NCBI GenBank assembly: GCA_036381895.1
Contig: DASVBY010000001.1
Span: 1 to 43,520, forward strand
From: JACQFZ01 sp036381895
GTDB taxonomy: Bacteria > Pseudomonadota > Gammaproteobacteria > Acidiferrobacterales > Sulfurifustaceae
Direction of reading: 5' to 3'
DNA length: 43,520 nt
In this document: piece by piece, positions 32,835-40,380 of the stretch
Position numbering within the stretch: the stretch's first letter is position 1
Layout: each line of letters starts with the position of its first letter
Position numbers and translations under genes: made by a program
Notes under the pieces: model-generated
What the model saw: the letters and a program-made list of their open reading frames with translations, nothing else
The model's database searches: none
What the model was told of the DNA's origin: nothing

Positions 32835-33836
32835 ATGACGCGTGCCGGCTTACTCGCACCGCTCGCCGGAGCGGTCGCCTCCCTGGTTTCGTTCGCCGCG
32901 GCGGCCGGCGGCAGCAACTACGGCATCGTGCCGGGCGCGTTGCCGCAGGTCGCGGGCAAAGTGGGCGAATGGCCGGTGCCGACGCCGCAATTCGCGCGCG
33001 ATCCCGCCCCGGGTCCGGACGGCAACATTTATATTGCGGTCATGCACGGCAACAAGATCGCGCGCTTCGACCCCCGCACCCAGAGCTTCACCGAGTGGGA
33101 CTTGCCCGCCGGCGCCAGACCGCACGGGCTCCTCGTCGATGCCGAAGGCCTCGTCTGGTACACGGGCAACGGCAACGGCACGATCGGGAGGCTCGATCCC
33201 AAGACCGGGAAGGTGACCGAGTACCCGGCGCCTTCGGGCGGCGATCCGCATACGCTCGTACTCGACGATCGAGGCGCGATCTGGTTCACGGTGCAGGCCG
33301 GGAACCGCATCGGGCGCCTAGATCGCCGCACCGGCAAGATCACCGAATACCCCACCTCGGGGCGTCCATACGGCATCGCCATCGATCGCGACGGCTATGT
33401 CTGGTTCTGCCGCATCGGCGGCAACAAGCTCGGTCGTCTCGATCCCGCGAGCGGAAAGATCGACGACCTCGACACCGGTCCAGGCTCGCAGCCGCGGCGT
33501 ATGGCGGTCGCACCCGACGGGACGCTCTGGGTGACCGGCTACGGCAACGGCAAGCTCTACAAGGTCGACCCGCGCGCGATGCGAATCGTGAAGCAGTACG
33601 AGATGCCGGCGGGCGTGCGCGGCGGGCCGTACGCGGTTACCGTCGATGCCGCGGGACGCGTCTGGGCGAACGAGATCGCCACCGACACGGTCGCGCTCTT
33701 CGACCCGCAGACCGAGCGTTTTCGCGTGATCGCGCTGCCTTCCGAAGGTGTCGGCATCCGCAAAGCCATCATCGCCGCCGACGGCCGCTACTGGTACATG
33801 GGCAGCCACAACGGGCGGCTCGGCGTGATCGAATAG
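32835..33836 (+). CDS. exported Vgb-like beta-propeller (streptogramin lyase family)
   Basis: A 333-residue protein. A signal peptide (about 1-23, ending AAAAGG) is followed by six or seven repeated blades with the pattern GxIGRLDPKTGKVTEYP, GIAIDRDGYVWF, MAVAPDGTLWVTGYG. This matches virginiamycin B lyase-like or SMP-30-like propellers, which here are exported. It keeps several blade-end His/Glu residues, but a true Vgb active site cannot be confirmed by eye, and most such proteins are not resistance enzymes. GAGGG lies upstream of the ATG. It is followed by a 248-bp gap and a methyltransferase. The real substrate is unknown. Confidence 0.85.
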   Translation: MTRAGLLAPLAGAVASLVSFAAAAGGSNYGIVPGALPQVAGKVGEWPVPTPQFARDPAPGPDGNIYIAVMHGNKIARFDPRTQSFTEWDLPAGARPHGLLVDAEGLVWYTGNGNGTIGRLDPKTGKVTEYPAPSGGDPHTLVLDDRGAIWFTVQAGNRIGRLDRRTGKITEYPTSGRPYGIAIDRDGYVWFCRIGGNKLGRLDPASGKIDDLDTGPGSQPRRMAVAPDGTLWVTGYGNGKLYKVDPRAMRIVKQYEMPAGVRGGPYAVTVDAAGRVWANEIATDTVALFDPQTERFRVIALPSEGVGIRKAIIAADGRYWYMGSHNGRLGVIE

Positions 33837-33940
33837 TCGCGCCGCCCGCTGCGGCAACCCGGCTCGGGGTTCCTCATTCCCCGGCAGCCCCTGCGGCTCC
33901 GCCGCGCGCGCCGACCAGCCGTAGGCACAATCCTCATTGA

Positions 33941-33956
33941 CGTCGGCCCGCCGACG
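33941..33956. promoter_or_regulatory. perfect dyad between propeller and methyltransferase genes
   Basis: CGTCGGC-CC-GCCGACG is a perfect 7-bp inverted repeat overlapping the end of TTGACG (33937-33942), a 5-of-6 match to a -35. No good -10 follows at 16-18 bases. It may be an operator or the stem of a weak terminator. TCCTCATT occurs twice in this gap (33871 and 33931). Confidence 0.3.
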
Positions 33957-34084
33957 CACGGAAGCTCTGCATTCCTTTGCGCGCACCGCGCGCCATCCAC
34001 GCCGCGCCGAGCGGGCACGCCGCGCCTCGCTGCACTCCTCGGGCCGCCTCGAGCCGCAGCCCACCCGGCAAGGAGGAGCCGATC

Positions 34085-34948
34085 ATGGACGACAACGGCA
34101 TCATTATCGAAGCCTGGAACACCGTACTGTTCGGGAAGTTCGTGCGCTTCAAGCATCTACTGATCGACGGCCTCGCCGCGCACAGCGACGAGCTGCTCGG
34201 GCGCAACCTGCATCCGCCGGGCGCGCGCGTGCTCGACGTCGGCTGCGGCTTCGGCGACAGCACGCGCCGCATCGCCCGCGCGATCGGCCCCGAAGGCGCC
34301 GCGGTCGGGGTCGACTGCGCGGAGAACTTCGTGCGCGCGGCCGAGGAAGAGTCGCGCGCGGCCGGCATCGAGAACGCTGCCTTCTTCGTCGCCGACGTGC
34401 AGACCGACGACCTGCGCGGTCCCTACGACCACGCGTTCGCGCGCTTCGGCACGATGTTCTTCAACCTGCCCGGCGCCGCCATGCGCAACATCCGCCGCGC
34501 GCTCCGACCGGGCGGCGAGTTCGCCCAGATCGTATGGCGCAAGCGCGAGGACAACCCGTGGCTGCACGAGGCGGAGCTGTGCGTGCGCGAGCTGGTGCCG
34601 GTGATCGCACACGAAGACACCGACCAGGTGCATTGCGGCCCGGGCCCGTTCTCGATGGCCGGCCCCGACATGGTGAGCACGATGCTGCGCGCAGCCGGGT
34701 TCGAGCGCATCCGCTTCGAACGCTTCGACTGCGATATCTGCATCGGCCGCGATCTCGACGAGGCCGTCGAGTTCGCCATGGCGCTCGGTCCCGCGGGCGA
34801 GATCATCCGGCTGGCGGGCGACGAGGGCGAGAAGCGCCGCCCGCAGGTGGTCGCGGCGCTGCGCGAGACGCTCGCGCCCTACGTGCGCGCCGACGGCGTG
34901 TGGGGGCCGTCGAGCACCTGGTTCATCTCCGCGCGCAACCCCGCGTAA
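34085..34948 (+). CDS. class I SAM-dependent methyltransferase
   Basis: A 287-residue methyltransferase. Motif I is VLDVGCGFGDSTRRIARAIG (about residues 47-66), then VGVDCAENFVRAA (motif II), ARFGTMFF and LRPGGEFAQIVWRKREDNPW (post-motif region). The Rossmann core is complete. The N-terminal MDDNGIIIEAWNTVLFGKFVRF resembles UbiE/Mtf11-like methyltransferases acting on small or lipid molecules. GGAGGAG precedes the ATG. The next gene starts 37 bases downstream, so the two are likely an operon. The acceptor is unknown. Confidence 0.88.
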   Translation: MDDNGIIIEAWNTVLFGKFVRFKHLLIDGLAAHSDELLGRNLHPPGARVLDVGCGFGDSTRRIARAIGPEGAAVGVDCAENFVRAAEEESRAAGIENAAFFVADVQTDDLRGPYDHAFARFGTMFFNLPGAAMRNIRRALRPGGEFAQIVWRKREDNPWLHEAELCVRELVPVIAHEDTDQVHCGPGPFSMAGPDMVSTMLRAAGFERIRFERFDCDICIGRDLDEAVEFAMALGPAGEIIRLAGDEGEKRRPQVVAALRETLAPYVRADGVWGPSSTWFISARNPA

Positions 34949-34985
34949 GCGCGCGTCGCGGCTCCGCCGCATCGCCGGAGGGCGC

Positions 34986-35603
34986 ATGACATCGTTCTAT
35001 CCGGAGAGCAGTCGGGAACTGCAGGACCGCTTCGACACGCGGCGTCTGGCCGACCGGCTGGAACAGGTCACGGTGCACCATGAGCTCCTGCCCGGCGACC
35101 GCGAATTCATCGAGCGCATGGACATGTTCTTCCTCGCCAGCGTCGATCGCCGCGGCTACGTCAATTGCTCCTACAAGGGCGGCGAGCCGGGCTTCGTGCG
35201 CGTGCTCGATTCGAAGACCCTCGCCTTCCCCAACTACAACGGCAACGGCATGTATCTCTCGATCGGCAACGTGCTCGAGACCGGCCAGGTCGGGCTGCTG
35301 TTCATCGATTTCGAGCGCCAGACGCGCATGCGCGTGAACGGCGCGGCGCGCGTCGAGCGCGACGATCCGCTGCTCGCCGCGTATCCCGACGCCGAGCTCA
35401 TCGTGCGCGTTGCCGTACGCGAAGTGTTTCCGAACTGTCCGCGCTACATCCACAAGCTGAAGCTCGTCGAACGCTCGCACTTCGTCCCGCGGGCGGGCTG
35501 CCCCGCCCCGGTTCCCGGCTGGAAGAAATTCCCCTGGGCGAAAGACGTCCTGCCGGCCGGCGACGCCGCGCACGATCCGACGCGGCCGATCCGGGATCGC
35601 TGA
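34986..35603 (+). CDS. pyridoxamine 5'-phosphate oxidase-fold protein
   Basis: A 205-residue PNPOx-like split-barrel flavoprotein. DMFFLASVDRRGYVNCSYKGGEPGFVRVLD and FPNYNGNGMYLSIGNVLETGQVGLLFIDFE...RMRVNGAARV follow the family fold with FMN-contacting positions. It is not PdxH itself and lacks its C-terminal RLxxR signature, so a general FMN-dependent redox or heme/F420-type role is possible. GGAGG lies just before the ATG. It forms a likely two-gene unit with the methyltransferase upstream. A 95-bp gap separates it from the esterase. Confidence 0.85.
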   Translation: MTSFYPESSRELQDRFDTRRLADRLEQVTVHHELLPGDREFIERMDMFFLASVDRRGYVNCSYKGGEPGFVRVLDSKTLAFPNYNGNGMYLSIGNVLETGQVGLLFIDFERQTRMRVNGAARVERDDPLLAAYPDAELIVRVAVREVFPNCPRYIHKLKLVERSHFVPRAGCPAPVPGWKKFPWAKDVLPAGDAAHDPTRPIRDR

Positions 35604-35698
35604 AGGCCGCGCCGCTGTTGCAATCTCCGGACGAGTCGGGTATTCGGCTCGCAGCGCCGCACACGGCGCTCGTCCTGTGCCATCGTCTGGAGACGCCC

Positions 35699-36643
35699 AT
35701 GCTCGATCCGCAAGCGCAAACCGTACTGGACATCATCGCCGCCGCCGGCCGCCCGCCGCTGCACACCCTTTCCGCGCCCGAGGCGCGCGCGCAGTACCGC
35801 GCCGCCCGCAAGGCGCTGCAGCCGCCGCCCGAAGACGTCGCCGCGGTCCGCGACCTCGCCGCGCCCGGACCCCACGGTCCGATCCCGGTGCGCCTGTACC
35901 GCGCGCGCGGCACCTCCGACGCCGACGTACTCCCGGTCCTCGTCTACTTCCACGGCGGCGGCTTCACCATCGGCGATCTCGACACGCACGACGGCGTCTG
36001 CCGCACGCTCGCCAACGAAGCGCGCTGCGCCGTCGTCTCGGTCGACTACCGGCTCGGGCCGGAGCACAGGTTTCCCCGGGCGGTGGACGACTGCTTCGCA
36101 GCCACGCGCTGGGTCGCGCAGGAAGCGGCGGCGCTCGGCCTCGACGCGCGCCGGATCGCGGTCGGCGGCGACAGCGCGGGCGGCAACCTCGCGACCGTGG
36201 TCGCGCTGCTCGCGCGCGACCGCGGCGGCCCGCGCCTGGTCGCGCAGGTACTGATCTACCCCACGACCACGCTCGAGCACGATACGCCGTCCACCGCGGA
36301 GTTCGGGCCGCGCGGCTACATCATCGGGCTCGACACCATGCACTACTTCCGCAACTGCTACCTGAGCGCGCCCGAGGAGCGGCGCGACTGGCGCGCCTCG
36401 CCGCTGCTCGCGCCCGACGTCTCACGCCTGCCGCCGGCGTTCATTCTCACGGCCGCCTGCGATCCGCTGCGCGACGAAGGCAAGGCGTATGCCGAGCGCC
36501 TGCGCGCGGCCGGGGTCGAGGTGCGCTACACCTGCTACGAAGGACAGATCCACGGCTTCATCACCATGGGCAGGATGATCGATGCCGCGGGTCGCGCGCT
36601 GCGCGAATCGGCGGCGGCGCTGCGCGACGCCTTCGCTGCATAG
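35699..36643 (+). CDS. alpha/beta hydrolase, HSL (bacterial hormone-sensitive lipase) family
   Basis: A 314-residue esterase. The HSL signature YFHGGGFTIGD (oxyanion hole), nucleophile S159 in GDSAGGN, acid D255 in DPLRDEG and H285 in IHGF complete the catalytic triad, and SVDYRLGPEHRFPRAVDD is typical. There is no signal peptide, so it is cytosolic, acting on short-chain esters or lactones. The ATG at 35699 begins the family N-terminus (DPQAQTVLDII). It is followed by a 263-bp regulatory gap and the TRAP operon. The substrate is unknown, but proximity to an organic-acid importer suggests ester degradation products. Confidence 0.9.
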   Translation: MLDPQAQTVLDIIAAAGRPPLHTLSAPEARAQYRAARKALQPPPEDVAAVRDLAAPGPHGPIPVRLYRARGTSDADVLPVLVYFHGGGFTIGDLDTHDGVCRTLANEARCAVVSVDYRLGPEHRFPRAVDDCFAATRWVAQEAAALGLDARRIAVGGDSAGGNLATVVALLARDRGGPRLVAQVLIYPTTTLEHDTPSTAEFGPRGYIIGLDTMHYFRNCYLSAPEERRDWRASPLLAPDVSRLPPAFILTAACDPLRDEGKAYAERLRAAGVEVRYTCYEGQIHGFITMGRMIDAAGRALRESAAALRDAFAA

Positions 36644-36674
36644 CGCGGCGCGCACGCATCGCGACCCGCACGAA

Positions 36675-36759
36675 TTTCGCCCTGCGGAACGCGGCGTCTC
36701 GATTGCGAAACGCGGCGCCCGCAATGTAAATTGGCGGCCCCAAACTGCGGAAGGCAGTT
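36675..36759 (+). promoter_or_regulatory. tandem repeats, promoter and leader hairpin upstream of the TRAP operon
   Basis: TGCGGAACGCGGCG (from 36683) recurs as TGCGAAACGCGGCG (from 36704), exactly 21 bp (two helical turns) apart. The first overlaps a dyad TTTCGC-CCT-GCGGAA (36675-36689), like IclR-type operators. TTGCGA (36703-36708) and TAAATT (36727-36732), 18 bases apart, form a modest promoter under the second copy. A perfect hairpin AACTGC-GGAAG-GCAGTT (36743-36759) would lie near the start of the mRNA. Confidence 0.5.
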
Positions 36760-36906
36760 CGCTTCTTCGGCATGAGCAAACCGCCGCACGCTTTGCCCCG
36801 CCCGCCTTTGCGCTTCGCCGGCGCCGCCCGCCTCGGTAGCGCGCCGACCTGCCGCAGCCGAACGCTTACGCGTTCAGCAAGAAAAATGGCCAACAGGAGG
36901 ACGTAC

Positions 36907-38088
36907 ATGCTCCACGAACGACTGAAGTCCCTTTTCCGGCTCGCCGCGTTCGCGGCGCTGACCCTCGGTGTCGCGTGGGCGGCGCCTGCCGCCGAGGTCA
37001 AGCTTCCCTCGACGCTCGCCTGGAGCGCCTACGACGTCGGTTCGGGCGGCTACAACCAGGCGGTCGCGATCGGCAACGTGCTCAAGAACAAGTACGGTGT
37101 GAACCTGCGCGTGCTGCCGGGCAAGAACGACGTGTCGCGCAACATCGTGCTGCGCGACGGCCGCGTGCATTTCTCGGCGAACGGCGTCGGCGGCACGTAC
37201 ATGGCGCAGGAAGGGCTGTACGACTTCGGGGCGCCGGGCTGGGGACCGCAGCCGGTGCGCGTGCTCCTGCAGAACAACAGCGATGCGGTGCTCACGGTCG
37301 TCACCGCCGCCGACGCGAACATCAAGACGCTCGCGGACCTCAAGGGCAAGCGCGTCGCCTGGGTGGTCGGCGCTCCGGCGCTCAACCAGAACATCACGGC
37401 GTTGCTCGCGTTCGCGAACCTCAGCTGGGACGACGTCGAGCGCGTCGAGTTCGGCGGCTTCGGCGCCGCCTGGAAGGGCATGATCAACGGCCAGGTGGAC
37501 GCCGCGTTCGCGAGCTCCATCTCCGGTCCGTGCTATCAGCTCGAGAAGTCCCCGCGCGGCATCCGCTACCCGGTCATCCCCCGCAACGACAAGGAAGGCT
37601 GGAAACGGCTGAAGTCGATCGCGCCGTTCTACGTGCCGGCCATGGGCAGCGAGGGCGCCGGTCTGTCGAAGGACAAGCCGGTCGAGAACGCGACCTACCC
37701 CTACCCGATCCTGATCACCTACAAGGATCAGGACGCCGATCTCACCTACAGCATGACCAAGGCGATGGTGGAGAACTTCGACGCCTACAAGGAGGCCGCG
37801 CCCGGCAACAACGGCTGGGCGCTCGACCGGCAGGTGTTCGAGTGGGTGGTGCCCTTCCACGAGGGCGCCATCCGCTACTTCAAGGAGATCGGGAAGTGGA
37901 CGCCCGAGCACCAACGGCACAACGACCGGCTGATCAAGCGCCAGGAGGTCCTCGCGAAAGCCTGGCAGCAGGTGAAGCAGCAGGAGCACGCGGACGAGAA
38001 GGCGTTCGCCAAGGCCTGGATGAAGGTGCGCGCCGAGGCGCTCGCGAAGGCCGGCATGGAGGTCGTCGTCGAGGAGTGGGAGCTCTGA
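36907..38088 (+). CDS. TAXI family TRAP transporter solute-binding protein
   Basis: A 393-residue periplasmic receptor. A signal peptide (about residues 1-26, cleaved near AAPAA) is followed by a TAXI-type binding domain: AYDVGSGGYNQAVAIGNVLKNKYGVNLRVLPGKNDVSRNIVLRDGRVHFSANGVGG, ADLKGKRVAWVVGAP and FGGFGAAWKGMINGQVDAAFASS. The C-terminal extension is lysine- and glutamate-rich and probably helical, making it longer than typical (about 320). GGAGG lies 6 bases before the ATG. The transporter permease follows 99 bases later. The ligand is probably a small organic acid or amino acid, but is not determined. Confidence 0.92.
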   Translation: MLHERLKSLFRLAAFAALTLGVAWAAPAAEVKLPSTLAWSAYDVGSGGYNQAVAIGNVLKNKYGVNLRVLPGKNDVSRNIVLRDGRVHFSANGVGGTYMAQEGLYDFGAPGWGPQPVRVLLQNNSDAVLTVVTAADANIKTLADLKGKRVAWVVGAPALNQNITALLAFANLSWDDVERVEFGGFGAAWKGMINGQVDAAFASSISGPCYQLEKSPRGIRYPVIPRNDKEGWKRLKSIAPFYVPAMGSEGAGLSKDKPVENATYPYPILITYKDQDADLTYSMTKAMVENFDAYKEAAPGNNGWALDRQVFEWVVPFHEGAIRYFKEIGKWTPEHQRHNDRLIKRQEVLAKAWQQVKQQEHADEKAFAKAWMKVRAEALAKAGMEVVVEEWEL

Positions 38089-38187
38089 GCGCGATCCGAG
38101 CGGCCGCGTGCCTGCCGGGCGCGGGAGTCCCTTTGATGCACCAGCCGTCATCGGCGCCGGCGGCCGTGCGGTGATCGAGTCGGACTC

Positions 38188-40164
38188 ATGCAGACGCAAA
38201 CCGCCGAAGCCGTCGAGATCGAGCGCTACCGCAGGCTCCCGCGCGCCTGGAGGGCGCTCGCGATCGCTTTCGGGATCGCGAGCATCTTCCTCGCGCTCAA
38301 TCAGCTCCTCAACCTCGGCTTCTTCGTCGGGTACACGGTCCTCACCAGCAGCTATCTCTACCTCGTCGCCGCGCTGCTGGTGAGCCTCGTGTTCCTGCTG
38401 TTCCCGGCGCACCGCAGGGCGCCGCGCGACCGCGTACCGTGGTACGACGCGCTGCTCTTCGCCGCGACCGTCGGGACCTTCGGCTACTTCGCCTGGAACG
38501 GCACGCGCATCGTGCAGGAAGGCTGGGAGTTCGCGGCGCCGGAGCACGCGATCTGGATGAGCTACCTCGGGCTCGCGCTCCTGCTCGACGTCACGCGGCG
38601 CACGGGCGGCACGGTTCTGTTCGTGGTCGTGCTGTTCTTCGCGCTCTACCCCGTGTTCGCGGGCCACCTGCCGGGGCCGATCGCCGGTCTCCCGCAGCCG
38701 CTGCCCACGGTGGCGGCGTATCACTTCGCGAGCTCCGAGAGCGTCATGGGTATACCGCTGCGCGCGTTCGGCGAGCTCGTGATCGGCTTCATCATGTTCG
38801 GCGCGGCGCTGCAGTACACCGGCGCCGGCACGTTCTTCAACAACCTCGCGCTCGCGCTCTTCGGGGCGCTGCGCGGCGGGCCGGCGAAGGTGGCGATCTT
38901 CGCGAGCGGGCTCATGGGCTCCGTGAGCGGCAGTGCGGTTTCGAACGTGCTCACGACCGGCGTGGTCACCATCCCGGCGATGAAGCGCATCGGCTTCCGG
39001 TCCGCCTACGCGGGCGCCGTCGAAGCCTGCGCTTCGACCGGGGGCGTGCTGATGCCGCCGATCATGGGCGCCACCGCGTTCGTCATGGCCTCGTTCCTCG
39101 GCGTACCGTACCTCGAGGTCGCGATCGCCGCGCTGGTGCCGTCGCTCCTCTTCTATTTCGGCCTGTTCATGCAGATCGATGCCTACGCGGCGCGTGAAGG
39201 CCTCAAGGGACTGCCGCGCGCGGAGCTTCCCTCGATCCGCCGGACATTCCGGGACGGCTGGTACTACCTCGCGGTATTCGCGGTGCTGGTATACATGCTC
39301 GTCGTGCTGCAGCGCGAAGCGCTCGCGCCGTTCTACGCGACCGCCGTGCTCCTCGCGATCAACCAGCTCTCGCCGAAGAACCGCATCGACTGGCGCGGCC
39401 TCGGAAGGCTTCTCGCCGGCGTCACCGCTTCGCTCGTCGAGCTCGCGGGACTGCTCGCCGGCATTGGCCTCATCGTCGGCGCGTTCTCGGTCACCGGGCT
39501 CGCGGGCACGCTCGCGAACGATCTCGTGTACCTTGCCGGCGACGCCCCGCTCCTGCTGCTCGTCATGGGCGCGATCACGAGCTTCATCTTCGGCATGGGC
39601 ATGACCATCACCGCCTGCTACATCTTTCTCGTGATCGTGCTCGCGCCGCCGCTCACCGCCGCCGGCTTCGAGCCGATGGCGGTGCACCTTTTCATGCTCT
39701 ACTTCGGGATGATCTCGTACATCACGCCCCCGGTCGCGCTCGCCTCGTTCGCCGCCGCCGGCCTCGCCGGCGCGAGCCCGATGCGCGTCGGCCTCGAGGC
39801 CATGCGCCTCGGCATGATCCTGTACGTGATCCCGTTCTTCTTCGTCTACAATCCGGCGCTCCTCCTGCAGGGCGCGTTCGGCGAGATCGCGATCGTGGTC
39901 GGAACGGCGGTGCTCGGCGTGTTCCTGATCTCCGCCGCGCTGCAAGGCAACCTCCTCGGCGTCGGCAACCTCGGCAACGACGTGCTCGGCTGGATGGCCC
40001 GCCTCGCGCTCTTCGCCGCGGGGCTGATGCTGGCGATACCGGGCGGCGGCGACGTCCCGTTCACGCACGCCGAGCTCGCGCTCGGCGCCCTCGCGGCCGG
40101 CACCCCGGGCGTGCTGATCCCGCTCGTGCGCAACCGTCCGAAGCTGAGCCGCGCGCGCGTCTGA
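38188..40164 (+). CDS. TRAP transporter permease, fused DctQ-DctM type
   Basis: A 658-residue polytopic inner-membrane protein with about 16 or more hydrophobic helices. The first four (to about residue 170) correspond to the small DctQ subunit and the rest to DctM, with GSVSGSAVSNVLTTGVVTIPAMKR, STGGVLMPPIMGATAFVMA, SFIFGMGMTITACYI and GMISYITPPVALASFAAAG, all typical of TAXI-linked fused permeases. It uses a sodium gradient, by family. It is translated from the same transcript as the receptor. A 216-bp gap follows before the STAND gene, with no gene in it. Confidence 0.93.
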   Translation: MQTQTAEAVEIERYRRLPRAWRALAIAFGIASIFLALNQLLNLGFFVGYTVLTSSYLYLVAALLVSLVFLLFPAHRRAPRDRVPWYDALLFAATVGTFGYFAWNGTRIVQEGWEFAAPEHAIWMSYLGLALLLDVTRRTGGTVLFVVVLFFALYPVFAGHLPGPIAGLPQPLPTVAAYHFASSESVMGIPLRAFGELVIGFIMFGAALQYTGAGTFFNNLALALFGALRGGPAKVAIFASGLMGSVSGSAVSNVLTTGVVTIPAMKRIGFRSAYAGAVEACASTGGVLMPPIMGATAFVMASFLGVPYLEVAIAALVPSLLFYFGLFMQIDAYAAREGLKGLPRAELPSIRRTFRDGWYYLAVFAVLVYMLVVLQREALAPFYATAVLLAINQLSPKNRIDWRGLGRLLAGVTASLVELAGLLAGIGLIVGAFSVTGLAGTLANDLVYLAGDAPLLLLVMGAITSFIFGMGMTITACYIFLVIVLAPPLTAAGFEPMAVHLFMLYFGMISYITPPVALASFAAAGLAGASPMRVGLEAMRLGMILYVIPFFFVYNPALLLQGAFGEIAIVVGTAVLGVFLISAALQGNLLGVGNLGNDVLGWMARLALFAAGLMLAIPGGGDVPFTHAELALGALAAGTPGVLIPLVRNRPKLSRARV

Positions 40165-40380
40165 CGCCGACGCGGCGCGTGCCGTGACGCTCCAGGCGAG
40201 CCTTTCTGGCGGGCCGCTTTGCCCGCACGACGGGTTTCGTACCTGCGCGGCTCCACGGATATCGTCGTCCGCAGCGGGTCCGAGCAAGCGGCGCCGCAGC
40301 CTCGGGTACCGCGCCCGGTGCATTTCCCGGGGGCCGCCCGTAACATTGGGTGCCGCCCATCCCTTGCCAGGGCCGGCACC

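Noticed and set aside
33029..33836. Antibiotic (streptogramin) resistance gene
   Set aside because: Vgb-like propellers with signal peptides are common and mostly not resistance enzymes. No resistance context or mobile element is present.
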